Source of the DNA: Gymnopilus junonius
Lineage: Eukaryota > Basidiomycota > Agaricomycetes > Agaricales > Galerinaceae
Length of the DNA: 39,474 bases
Direction of reading: 5' to 3'
Assembly: GCA_015501075.1 (NCBI GenBank)
Contig: JADNYJ010000303.1
Coordinates: 1-39,474, forward strand
Part shown: one piece after another, positions 19,991-30,255 of the stretch
Numbering within the stretch: the first letter of the stretch is position 1
Layout of the letters: every line of letters starts with the position of its first letter
Made by a program: the position numbers and the translations under genes
The notes under the pieces: generated by a model
The model's input: only the letters and a program-made list of their open reading frames with translations
Told to the model about the DNA's origin: nothing
Databases searched by the model: none

Positions 19991-21810
19991 AGGAGGTGCT
20001 GGCTGGCTGATGGAGCTTAATGTCAAGACCACCCAACAATGTTTGTCCTCATATACCAACTTCACCAACCATGACCACTACCACCACTACACCCTCTGCT
20101 TATGCACAAGCTATCCTTACCATGGAACTCTCTGTGAAAGCTTTCATTTCAACTATCATAGTATTGCTTGTTTGTGGTGAGCCTTTAAACATTCTAGGGT
20201 ACTAAAATCTCACAGAATCCTGTAGCTTCCTTAGCTATACTTTTAGGGCTTACCACTACAGCCCAGCTAGAAGAACTAGGATGGATGAGGAGGATCTGGA
20301 GGGAATAGAGCTTGAGGCAGGAGGAGAAGGGAACATCAGGAGATGTACTGGTGAGTTATCAGAGTCATTTCTTTTTTTTTTTTTCATGAAATTCATGAAT
20401 TTTAGGGTGATTCATGACTCCTCTGCCCCCTATATGCCTTAAATTGTATCACTGGAGAATTCGGGCATCATTGACTGGTAATTAGCAGGGAAACTGTCCA
20501 GGTGTTTGTAATTTTGAAGAAAAATATATATTTTCATCTTGATGTATACTTTTCTGTGTATCGACTTTCAGCATCTGAATTTACACATTCATCACATTTG
20601 CAAGTTGAGTTGACACATTTATCTTCATGCCATTATGCATGTCTTTGAGCATGTCATCGTTGACCTGCTCATCAGCTCATTTATCATGTAAATTGACTCG
20701 CTCAGTGACACAATGATCAAGTCGACAAGCGAGTCAATGACTTTTTATTTCAGAAGAAAAAATAGAAAATAGCCCTGGCTGTTATTTACTTTGTTGTTTC
20801 CTTTGGAAACATGTTTTCTGTTTATTTTAGATGCATGAATGATGCTTACTTATGATACAGGGCTAATATACATAGTTAATGTTCCTTGAGACTACACCTT
20901 GAGAAATAAATGCTAATTTTTACAAAGGGAACAGAAGGATAATGTATCACCTATTTCTGTACTGTTTCTAAAGAAAACAACATAGGATACAAAAAAGATA
21001 ATTACATGTGAAAAAGGATGGAAGCATGAATTCAGTTTGCCTTGTTTTTTCCCAAGGAAATATTTTTATTGTTTTCTAAATAAACATTTATCAGAATCAT
21101 ATGACGTGTTCCTAGCTACCGTTTCTAAGGAAATGCTAGTCAGTGCCAGCAGTGCAAGGGATTCAAACATGTGCTACAGCCACGCCCCACAGTCTCATGA
21201 TGGACCCATTTCAACATCGCCTCCTGACCTTCACATAGTGCATTTCTACACTGCAGCAGTGGTTGCTGCTGGCTTGCCAACTGCTGTCCAAACCCACCCT
21301 TCCCCTCCTCAATCATGCAATAAAATGCCATTATACCAGGTAAGACCCTATGTAGATGCCTTTCTTTACTGTGGCAGCAGTTGCTGCTGACTTGCCAACT
21401 TGCACCTCACACCTGGGGGTGGGGCTGTCAAGTCAGCAGCATCCCCAGGCCCCAGAAGTGCCCCTTACTCAACTTGATACTTAACTTGACACTTAATCCT
21501 TGTCAGTTTTTCAGAGAGAAATTCTCCATCTCTGTTGCCCTTCAGTTAGGTGAGTCAGTTAGGGGCTTGCTTTGCTGCTGGTTTGAAAGCTTGCAGCCTC
21601 ACTGCCTGAGGCATTTGTTCCACTTCAGCAACTCAAGCAGGGATTGAAAGCTTAAATCAAAGCCCTCCATTCCCCCATTCCTAGCATGGATAAGGCTCTA
21701 GACTTCAGTGCATATCTCTGCCATCATTTCTTGCAATTGGGCCTGACAATGAGGTTTGCGGCTTAGGGGTTACACATGGATGGTTCCCACTCAGGGTACA
21801 TCAACCATGC
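19991..21810. other. Non-genic segment with hairpin and minor repeats
   Basis: No gene was recognised. A perfect 11-bp inverted repeat, ATTGACTCGCT...AGCGAGTCAAT, lies at 20692-20738 with a 25-bp loop. A T-run of about 15 lies near 20371. A roughly 47-bp direct repeat is listed separately. Confidence 0.4.
21239..21403. repeat. Imperfect direct repeat, about 47 bp, spaced 118 bp
   Basis: The first copy (21239-21286, TGCATTTCTACACTGCAGCA...) and the second copy (21357-21403, TGCCTTTCTTTACTGTGGCA...) share GTTGCTGCTGRCTTGCCAACT. They are diverged, local and of unknown function. Confidence 0.6.
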
Positions 21811-22310
21811 ACTGTGTTCACAGAGCTCTCAGAGGAAGTGGCTAAAGCAAGAATACACCATCACATGGATGCCACTTTCCTTCAATCTAACAAGTCTGCT
21901 TCCAGCATATTCCCTTCTGCTGCCTTCAATTTTGGCCCAATGTTCAGATGTATAAGCACTGAGATGTGTTCAATTGCCCCTTTGGTTTCTGCACTATTCA
22001 AGCCCTTGGACATTTCAACCCCAAGAAAGATGGTCACATTATTCTATAGGAGCCCAAGCTGGTGGTTGAGTTCCCCCCTGCCTCTTTGATTTTGATTCCA
22101 TTGGCAACCATCACTCACTCAATGCCCCTGTTGCTGAGGGTGATAAGTGTGCCTCCTTCACGCAATACTGCACTGGAGGGCTCTTTCACTACATGGATGC
22201 AGGCTTCCAAAAAGAAAGCCATCTCAAGGCTGAAGACCCTGCCCTCTATAGGAAGCTTCAAGTACTGTGACTGCACATGTGGGTGATTGGATTAGGGCTT
22301 TTTAGTAGGC
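21811..22310 (+). pseudogene. TET/JBP-like 2OG-Fe(II) dioxygenase relic
   Basis: In several frames this segment spells conserved text of an Agaricomycete double-stranded beta-helix family that I take to be TET/JBP-like dioxygenases: SIFPSAAFNFGP (about 21905-21945), FNCPFGFCTIQALG (about 21970-22015), FNPKKDGHIIL and LVVEFPPASLILIP (about 22055-22105), then ATITHS and ASFTQYCAGGLF (about 22107-22190). Family members oxidise 5-methylcytosine or related bases and need a His-x-Asp iron motif. Here that motif is interrupted by TGA (Lys-His-stop-Asp, about 21955-21966), probably CGA changed to TGA. A second stop, TAG, follows HIIL in a place where Trp is usual, and frames shift. The relic is short and cannot be active. 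Family assignment is from memory of the motifs. Confidence 0.6.
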
Positions 22311-23180
22311 CCAAGGACTTTAAAGAATGAACCTGAATGTATTATTTATCTTGCAACATCATCCTCCATAACTGCCTAAAACTCACCCACCTGGCCAATC
22401 TTTCTAGTTTAAGAATGGAACCTCCAGATTTAATTTCTGTGGATCAAATGCCATCCCTCAAAAAATAAGGTCTGAGCAGTTAACGAGTCCTATTTATGGA
22501 CTCGTTCTATTACCGACAGACACTGTAATGCTAATTGAGCCGGCATTGTCTGGACATTGATTGCTTTGTCGCTGTTTGTTTGCACGTGACATCCTCGACA
22601 TGTCGAGGTTATTGTTTGGCCTTAATTGTTGGTCAGTCATCATCATCGTGTCTGCTGAGCTCTTCGCGACACACTTAGTAGGTATATTTTCTTAGTGTCT
22701 CGATATAAAATAGTTATTGGATCTTTTCTTGGCAGTTTCGATAAATATGAGCAAAGTTTGATAATGTCTGTTGTGTTGACAGACTGTCGTGTGTGCCATA
22801 TGAGTATTGCTTGCGTGTACGTGATTTTCAGACATTCGTTCAGATCATTCTGGTCCTTGGCAATTTGTTCAAACTATTACATAGCTGCAGGCTATGTATT
22901 TTGAATCAATGATAGGTCATAATACCTGCACATGATGTCTGATAGACCACGTTTCCTCACTGCAATACCTTCGTCACACACAACCGTCGCTCACGTCGCA
23001 CATTCTCTAACTTCGCTCATATTTATCGAAACCGCCAAGAAAAGATCACACTGGAGGCTCGTGGGTTGGGTGTACGGTGCTCACACTGATACTTATCGAT
23101 TGTTGACAATTCTCATGGTGATTATTGTCTTTTTCCTGTTACAATCTGTTATTGAAAGCTAACTGTTGTGTTTTCTGACA
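22311..23180. other. Boundary segment: CpG-poor to CpG-normal, with hairpin
   Basis: No gene was supported. A perfect 9-bp inverted repeat, AACGAGTCC-tatttat-GGACTCGTT, lies at 22482-22506. To its left CpG is rare; from it rightwards CpG is common. Short plus-strand ORFs at 22695-22904 and 22932-23162 show no family features. Confidence 0.5.
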
Positions 23181-24369
23181 TTAATCTAGATCCTTCGAAA
23201 CATCCTTGTCCTCAGCACATCTCCTTCCGTCCCTGTCCTCGATCTCCATTCTGCCAAGCTTTGCCTTCGTCATGCCCAATTCTTCGTCCACGTATCTGAC
23301 ATGCCGCTTGAGGGAGATGCTTGCGCTGCTTTGACTCCCTCGTGCATGCTGCTGCTGCAGGCGTTGTCTCACGGCGTGCTGGTGTACTGGTTAGTTCAAT
23401 GTTACTTCGTCGTGGAAGTCTCGCACCTGAGTAAAACTGCCATCCATTAAGGACATGCTGCGGAGCACTATCGTGGACTTGAACTTCTTCTCGCGTAGTG
23501 GGACAAGTATCACGGATACTTGTACTTCAGCTATGTCGCCTACTTGGAATTTGATTGGCTTTGTGGGTACAAATCTTTGCGTCGCGGTGGTGAGTCTTAG
23601 ATCTCCTCTGATTCTGCTTTATTGACTGACCTGCTTTCTCCGAACCTGTCAGTTGTCAATTCGTAGTAGTGTACAATGTTGTCTTCGATGTGGACGTGGT
23701 GTTTTCCCATCGCGTTTTTCAGATAACCCTTCGGATCGATGTAGCTGGGAATTTCTAGCTCTTGCGATTGGCCCGCATGCTTCTGGGGAGTGAAATATTG
23801 GTTGGACATCTCGATCGAGGCTTGGTTGTCAAAGCTGCCGATCATACTGCACTGCTCCAGGTTGTTATGGCCGATGGAACATCCCAGCATAGCGTGTATC
23901 TTGAGGATGTTATCGACTGCTCTCTGGAACATCGGCATGTCCAGTCCGATCAGTGTGATGCTCTGTTGTAGGAATTGTATGTGCGCGCTTGAAGGACTGT
24001 GGGCATCGTGAGCAACTGTGTTCTCTTTCACATTCTTTTAAAGATTGCGCGCACCTGATCTTTTCTTCAAAGGGTGGTAGGTCTTTTTTGGCGATTATGC
24101 CTTGAATCGTCAGAATGACCTCTTGCTGACCTGCTTGGCTGTCCCTTTCATCCATTGGGTGTTCTACAACGCGCCACACAGCAGGTGTGCTGCCGTATAT
24201 GGCATCGTACTTGGACATCCAGGTGGGGTCCTACGTTCCATGGTGCGTGGTTTAGTTTTTGTTCGTGTCTTTGTTTGTTGTTTTCTGCTTACCTTGGATA
24301 TCTCTGAGAGGTTCAGCATAGCGTGCGGATTGCTAATGCGGTCTTGTGTGATCCGCTCGAGTGCGACAC
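23181..24369 (-). CDS. Agaricomycete-specific hypothetical protein (spliced, 5' end uncertain)
   Basis: Five exons join cleanly: 24369-24293, 24230-24055, 23996-23631, 23574-23427 and 23378-23181. All junctions are GT-AG with introns of 62, 58, 56 and 48 bp, and the frame stays open through every junction to TAA 23181-23183. The protein reads VALERITQDRISNPHAMLNL, then MSKYDAIYGSTPAVWRVVEH, a central region with IPSYIDPKGYLKNAM, then RFVPTKPIKFQVGDIAEVQV, LRSMSLMDGSF and a basic/acidic tail (SLKRHVRYVDEELG). I recall similar text in mushroom genomes, in predicted proteins without known function. There is no signal peptide or membrane segment. The start codon lies upstream of 24369 and was not identified; one candidate is an ATG near 24450. 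CpG is normal. It looks functional. Confidence 0.7.
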
Positions 24370-25480
24370 CTAGAAATCATTAGCGACGCTCTGTACCAGT
24401 GGATGTATCAGCTTTGCCTGCTTTTGCTGCGTCGTATGCAGCGTCCATCGTGGTCGAATTGGTCGCGTTGCACGGCGAGGTGGTATAGCGGGTTGGATGA
24501 TGTGCTTGTCCGATGGTCTGCTTCCTGTGGGTTGTTTTTTATTTCTTTCTTTGGTTATACGTCCTCGTGTTTGTTCATCTGCCAATTTCGTTTGGGGTGG
24601 ATTTGGTTTTTACTGTTCTTGGAAACGTGCTTTCTAAACGCAGTCTCGACGTCGAAGCTGATCCTGTTGTCATTGGTTTGTGCCTTGCTGATGTCACTTT
24701 ATTCATTTTTTTTTCAACGTTTCTTTAGGATTCTCATTGCACCTTTGCTTCTTATTTGGGCATGCTCTTCACGACTGTCTGTCACCACCTTCGTTTCTGT
24801 TTACTCGTTCAGCATTGACGCATTTACGTGCGACATTTCATTCTTGGTAGGCATATCGGTCCGTCTGTGTTCCTTTTGGTGCCTCTTCCCTCGTTTCTCC
24901 GTTGATTTATTATATACTGTCTTCTTTCTTTGTGTTGATGGACGTGGATTACATGCTTGAAATTATTCGCTCCTCATTCTTTTTTAGTTCCTTTCTCTTT
25001 GTATTGATGGTTGTGAACGGGCATTCAAAGCGTGCTGTGTTATGCCCTGTCTTGGGATTACAGCTTGTTTGTTGGGAGTTGTTGGATGTACATTATGCAG
25101 TACTTGTCTGTTCATTCGTATGTGCGTTGTCACTGTTCGTTTGTCATTGAATGTAGTGTCTTGCCTCTCTCTTTGGATGTTTGTCAATTGGCCTTTTTCT
25201 TCGGTCTTACTCTTCCTGGGTTGATTCGCGTCATGTCCACTCATGCACGTCTCGGTTGTTGATTTCATTAAACATGTTTATTAAATGCTCTGTTTGGTCA
25301 TCCTCGTGCGTTGCCTCTCTTTGTGAAAGACCTTCTCGTCCCTTGCCAAGGCCGCGGAATTTGGGAGGCCCTCATATAAAATGCTCAGCCATAGGTCCTC
25401 CCTTTCTTTACGGTTTTCTCGGTCTCTGTCCTCGTCTTGCTTACTGCTCTGTTCTCAACCCTTTACTGCTTTATTTTGCA
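24370..25480. other. T-rich spacer between divergent genes
   Basis: The plus strand is strikingly T-rich, with many TTTC and GTTTG words. Long ORFs here (for example 24361-24960) encode hydrophobic low-complexity text that follows from the composition. First exons of the flanking minus-strand and plus-strand genes probably lie inside but could not be fixed. Confidence 0.4.
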
Positions 25481-27146
25481 ATGTCTGCTGCCTATGTTGA
25501 CCAGTCTGTTCACATTTCGCGTGCCCTCTCGAGCTTTTCATTCATGTATCTCGTTGTCAGGTCTTCACCCTCTAAGAAATGCGACCGAGTTGCTCGTGAA
25601 TCCTCCTCCAGATGTGAGTACCATTCACTACCGTTTGTCTTTTGCTCGCTTTTAAAACATTATGTTCCTCTTTTCTAGTGAAATCATCGAGGGTCCAACC
25701 AAGAAGGCCCCGAAGGTGCAGTCTGCCTCGCACAGGCCTCTCGTGCTGTAGATGAATTGTGTCTGACTTGTGGGTGTTGTGTTTATTTTTTCTCCATGGT
25801 GATCTTCCAAATCGGCTTTTATTTACTTATGTAAATTCCCGTTTCTCCCTTTCAGCGAGTTTGTTGATTTGACAAAGAAGATTGAGAAGCCAGTCCCGGC
25901 ACACCGGAGTTCGAAAACCATGAACCTGTTACCATTAGTTTGTCCTTTGTATCCACTATGTTACTCTGTTTATCTCTCATTTCTTTCTTTCCTTTTTTCT
26001 TTTTTTTTCAAGGGCAAAAAATGCTGCCGTCCATTCCATCGCTAAAAAATTGAGTTTTGGAGAAATTCAGTGCATATTCATCGTTAATCATTCATTTTCT
26101 TCTGCCATGTCTCAATTTTTTCTTTCTTTTTTTGTCTTTTTTGGGCCTGTAGGTCCGAGGCTCCGGCATCTGAAAAAAGAGTGTATGTTGTTCGTTTTAT
26201 TTCAGCATTGTCTTCCTGGTGACGTTGCTTTAACACACAGCCATAAGCCTTCCCAGAGAGCGAAAGATGCTGCCGCAAATGAAGGTTTCATTCTTGTCGA
26301 GAGGTAAGTATCTTTTAATGACAGATTTTGGAATATTGTGTCCATTCGGATGATTCCTCTTTGAAAGTGATGTTGCTGTTACCCCTTGCAAGGCAAAGCC
26401 GCAGCCTCCTTCTCGTGAAACTCCATCCCATAAAAGGTTCGATTTATTGTATGCAATCTCACCTCTCCTTTCTTATGTTCTCATAGTGGCTCTGCTTCTT
26501 CCAAGTCCTTGTCCTCTTCTAAGACTGACACCCATGATGCCATTGCTACAGAGGACAACATGTCTGTTGAGTCTGATCTACCTCGTTCGAGCGTGGTCCA
26601 CCTCCATGGCAGTAAACCTTCCTCTGCGAAGAGGGGCCGGGTTGAGTATGACTATCTTTTACTTGATTGTTCAATATATTCTATCTTTTTAATTTTGATT
26701 TCTTTAGGGTACCGAGTGACAGTGACTCTTCGGATTCACTTCCTCTAGGTATTTTACCTATAAAAAACAAGTCTACGTCTGGAAGGTCTACCAACAATAG
26801 TGTCAGCAGTGGCCATGCCAGCTCGGGCGTTCCTCGACATGCCGCTGAACCTATCGCACGTGGGTCCAATGAGTATGTTTGTTGTTCATCGGTATTCCAG
26901 TTATTTTTACTTAATTTTGGATCAGTTCGGTTGTCATGAAGATTGAACCTGGAACCGAGGGTGCTGCAATGCCTGAGGTCCGTTTGAGTCAGCGCACCTC
27001 AATGGCTTCAGCTGTCGAGGAGGACGATGATGACACGTGTGTTCATTAAAGCTTACTGTTTTTTTTTTGTTTTTTTTTGTTTTTTGGTTTGATGTCTGTT
27101 TTGTTGTCAAACGCTTTGCAGAGCATCCGCTGATGAGACTGTTACA
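25481..27146 (+). CDS. Many-exon Ser/Lys-rich protein of unknown function, 3' end cut
   Basis: This is a chain of short exons separated by T-rich introns with good GT-AG sites. Legible exon text includes EIIEGPTKKAPKVQSASHRP (from 25681), EFVDLTKKIEKPVPAHRSSK (25859-25925) and AKNAAVHSIAKKL (about 26013-26053). It continues with AKPQPPSRETPSHK (26396-26434), GSASSKSLSSSKTDTHDAIA onwards (26489-26645) and VPSDSDSSDSLPLGILPIKN onwards (26709-26870). After the next intron comes SVVMKIEPGTEGAAMPEVRL onwards, ending in EEDDDDT (about 27019), then ASADETVTQ (27122-27149). The protein is rich in Ser, Lys and Asp/Glu with basic clusters, as in a disordered nuclear protein, and no domain was recognised. 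ATG 25481 is only a candidate start. The last exon runs straight into the Ty3/Gypsy LTR, so the gene is probably truncated. Confidence 0.55.
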
Positions 27147-28467
27147 CAGTTATGTGTGAAAACAGGCCATCCCCATTATTTTCGACCATCTCTATAAATT
27201 AATATAGGTTGTTGATAGCCTTCCTGAGCTTAAACATCCCGAATATACTCAGAAAACCACATTTAAACATTAAAAGCTTAATATCAAAAGATATAATGAT
27301 TATGATCACCTAGTAATCATTAATCATTTATTATAAGATACACAAGCGAATTACTACAGTCCTTACACACTAGTAGGGGCCTAGAGTTTATTTAAAATAA
27401 CTACCAAGGGAGCGCGGAAACACGCACAGACAATGGGAACGACCTTTGACCCGATATAGACATGCGGAGCGACAGCCCAAACAAGTCAATTACCCCGAAG
27501 CCGGTGTAATCTATTTTTATCATCCGGAGGAATGTAACCGGAAAAGGAATAATCCACGATGATCGACGTCGGAGCGGGTGCTATTTTTGGTAATATGAAG
27601 ATGCGACGCAAGGACGCTCGTCCCCTCGCGTTCCCTCATAGAACTAATAAATATACACCTATCCTAGACACATTAGCAAGCCCCTGAGGACGTAGACAAA
27701 ATCCTCTGTGAGGTAGACAAATATTAAAGACGCTATAATGAACCGGCCGTTGCACGATCGCAACAGCAGGAATATTAATCCGATAAAATGCCTTATATGG
27801 CAATGAGATAAATATTCGGCGCTTGATGAATATGCCCAACCAATGGCATAATTCCCCTCACTCCGAATCGGACTAATGACGAGATAATTAATTACACAGC
27901 GCTTATCAAATTAGCTTAGTAAGATGCCCAGTAAAATAGTATAAAAACCCAGTAGAATTAGTGTAGAAAAGCAAGCAGACAGCACCCCTCGAGTCGTAGC
28001 AATACAATCGAGCGTCTGGCTTCTAAACTAGATAATAGAAAGACAATTGATTGATATAAAAGCGAGATAAGCTTCAGACAAACTTAGAATTGAGCTCAAA
28101 TAAGAGATAGATTAAGCAAAGGCTTATTATTCAAGTCAGGACCTAGTTGAGTAGTTGGGAGTAGACAGAGCGTCACTCAGCTACAAAAGTACGAAGTCTT
28201 TTAGTTCAAAAGCATAGCCAGAGCCTAGTTTATCTCAAGAAGAGATCAGTCAAGTTTAGAGAAAGTTTCCAAGCCAGAAGTCAATTAAAGCGATCCATTA
28301 TCCAAAGAACCCCTACAACCCATTGTAAAACCCCATAAAAGCGAACTTAATTAAAAGACATTGATACTTACACTCCCCAGAACTTACACAAGTCAAGGGA
28401 TATTTGTTGGGTTCAATAAAAGCGATCTATTTCGTTTTTCATACCTACAAACTACCTAAACTTATCA
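27131..28467 (+). repeat. 5' LTR of a Ty3/Gypsy element (left edge approximate)
   Basis: The right edge is set by the primer-binding site: the LTR ends CTTATCA at 28461-28467, two bases before the PBS. A left edge at 27131 would give TGATGAG, a near-inverse of CTTATCA; edges at 27140 or 27154 (both TG) are also possible. Length is about 1.3 kb. The composition changes here from T-rich exons and introns to A-rich sequence. No second copy was seen in the window, so the boundaries cannot be confirmed by comparing LTRs. Confidence 0.6.
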
Positions 28468-28469
28468 TC

Positions 28470-28487
28470 TGGAGCCCACCGCGAGGG
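28470..28487 (+). other. tRNA primer-binding site
   Basis: TGGAGCCCACCGCGAGGG begins with TGG, the complement of a tRNA CCA end, two bases after the LTR. Its complement reads like a T-arm plus acceptor stem (CGCGGTGGGCTCCA). I did not identify which tRNA. Confidence 0.75.
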
Positions 28488-28689
28488 GGGGTGAAAGTTC
28501 AGTCTCTAGATAAATTATTATTCGCACTAAAAAGTTAAAGGAACGACGGCATCTTCTCAAAGATCCAAAATTCCTAGATTAACTAAAAATTCTCTACGTG
28601 CTGGAACAGAAGCATTTGAGTTACCGACACGAAAGAGTCAGAGGCAAGCGAGTCATCAGTTAGGCACTGCTCAGCTCAGCCAAAATCCT

Positions 28690-29946
28690 GTGGAGATAGA
28701 AAGAATTCCTGGTGAATTTATTTCTTCAGAAGACGAAGTTACAAACTTAGTACTTCAAAACGAAGGTCTGAGTGAGGAACTCCAGTCTACTACCCCCACA
28801 CCTTCTTTTCCAAATTTTAATCTTCAAAACACTTCTATTTTATCATCGAAAAATATAAAGACCACAATGCCAAATAATTCTAAAATGCCGAAGGTGGGCG
28901 AGCGAGGAGCCCCTACCTTTAGCAATGAAAAACCTGAAGAGCTACCACGATTCTTTAGAATAATGGAAGAGTGGTTTGCTGAAAATACATCTTTGACTGA
29001 TAAAGAAAAGAAACAAAAATTAGTTGACTATGTTGCGATTGGTGTAGATGAAGAATGGAAAGCATTCGCAGAATTTGACAGTGGTACATATGCAGAATTT
29101 AAGGAAGCTATTAAGAAAAGCTATCCTACTGTTGCTCAAGCAGAAAATGCATCCGCTGATAGACTACGTCGCAAAATTCTTACACATCCAAGCATTTCAT
29201 TGCATCAATCAGAACATGTTGCTTCATTGACAAGGATTATGAGGGCTGAGATTGGTAAACTTAATAAAATCAATCCACCTCTAATCACCAATCATGAACT
29301 AGTTACCTTGTTCCTTGAGAAATTAGACCCAGAATTTAGACAATTGCTTGCGCATAATTTGAGAACTCAAATCAGTTTGGTTCGCAATAATATTAGCACT
29401 GCTGGAACGGATGCTTCTATTGCACAACCTAGTAAGCAACATGGAGAGGACCCTTACACCATTGAGGAAGTCTTTAAAATGGCTGCTTTTACTTCTGAAG
29501 AGTCAAAGAGTCCACTAGGAAAATTCTTTGCATTGGCAGGACCGGCGCCACCAGCCACCTCCAGTAAAGCATCTCCAGACATTAAAATGGAGGAGGTGTC
29601 AGCAAAAATGATAGAAGGATGGGACAATTTACAGCGCAAAACAAATTCTCAGTTTCAACAGGGACAAGAAAATTTGTTGAAAGCAATAGAACGACAAAGC
29701 GTGCTGTTAAATGGATTTTTAACGCGCCAGACAAATTATAGACCACCCTATCCAGCTCAGAATTTATCTTATAATGTTGGCTCCCAGCCTTCAGCTCCAA
29801 GTCAGTCACATATCCATCAAAATACTAATGGAGACATTTGTTTCTATTGTGCACAAAATGGACACCGCGTTCATGAGTGTGTGGATGCAATTAGAGATGA
29901 AGATTCTGGACTCATTATAAGGGAAATGATAATAGGTATCGCCTAG
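28690..29946 (+). CDS. gag: Gag polyprotein of the Ty3/Gypsy element
   Basis: This 418-codon ORF encodes a retrotransposon capsid/nucleocapsid protein. The N-terminal part is Ser/Glu/Asn-rich. From about residue 75 it reads like a fungal Gypsy gag: GAPTFSNEKPEELPRFF, then a helical capsid region to about residue 250. A zinc knuckle, CFYCAQNGHRVHEC (C-x2-C-x4-H-x4-C), lies at about residues 385-398. The product would form the particle and bind element RNA. The ORF stops at 29944-29946, but family-like text (RLANGQVIPYERGRP) continues in the next frame from about 29930, so the natural gag-pol frame is broken by a small indel there and again near 30010. The start is the first ATG of the ORF; an earlier start is not excluded. 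Confidence 0.85.
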   Translation: MEIERIPGEFISSEDEVTNLVLQNEGLSEELQSTTPTPSFPNFNLQNTSILSSKNIKTTMPNNSKMPKVGERGAPTFSNEKPEELPRFFRIMEEWFAENTSLTDKEKKQKLVDYVAIGVDEEWKAFAEFDSGTYAEFKEAIKKSYPTVAQAENASADRLRRKILTHPSISLHQSEHVASLTRIMRAEIGKLNKINPPLITNHELVTLFLEKLDPEFRQLLAHNLRTQISLVRNNISTAGTDASIAQPSKQHGEDPYTIEEVFKMAAFTSEESKSPLGKFFALAGPAPPATSSKASPDIKMEEVSAKMIEGWDNLQRKTNSQFQQGQENLLKAIERQSVLLNGFLTRQTNYRPPYPAQNLSYNVGSQPSAPSQSHIHQNTNGDICFYCAQNGHRVHECVDAIRDEDSGLIIREMIIGIA

Positions 29947-30037
29947 CCAATGGACAAGTTATTCCATATGAGCGAGGACGACCCATGAAAGCTTTGTTGC
30001 AGAACAGCATAAAAAGGGAATTATTCCAGTAAGAAAA

Positions 30038-30250
30038 ATGTCTAATGGAATAGTCAGTACCAATATTCAAGGAGAAGTGGATCCTATGAATAATAGTAAC
30101 CTCCCAAATGATAGACAAGGAGATGCTGCTCTTTCCCAGTTATTGGGTGAGTTAGTAAATAATCTTGGACTTGATACAGTAAAAGATACTTTAAGCGAAA
30201 CACTTCAACGAAGTTATTTTGCTACAGAGGATGACCAAAATTTCAACTAA
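30038..30250 (+). pseudogene. Gag-pol linker segment, out of frame
   Basis: This 70-codon open stretch (MSNGIVSTNIQGEVDP...) continues the gag C-terminal text after frame changes near 29925 and 30010. It reads GDAALSQLLGELVNNLGL and ends at TAA 30248-30250, just before the next ORF. It is a piece of the polyprotein separated by frameshifts and not an independent gene. Confidence 0.55.
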
Positions 30251-30255
30251 GCTCA

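Noticed and set aside
22482..22520. A Helitron 3' end
   Set aside because: The hairpin is good, but no CTRR follows at the expected distance and no Rep/Helicase gene is in the window.
24361..24960. A 199-codon hydrophobic ORF as a membrane protein
   Set aside because: The plus strand here is T-rich, which produces Phe/Leu/Ser/Cys text in several frames at once. No family features or splice pattern support it.
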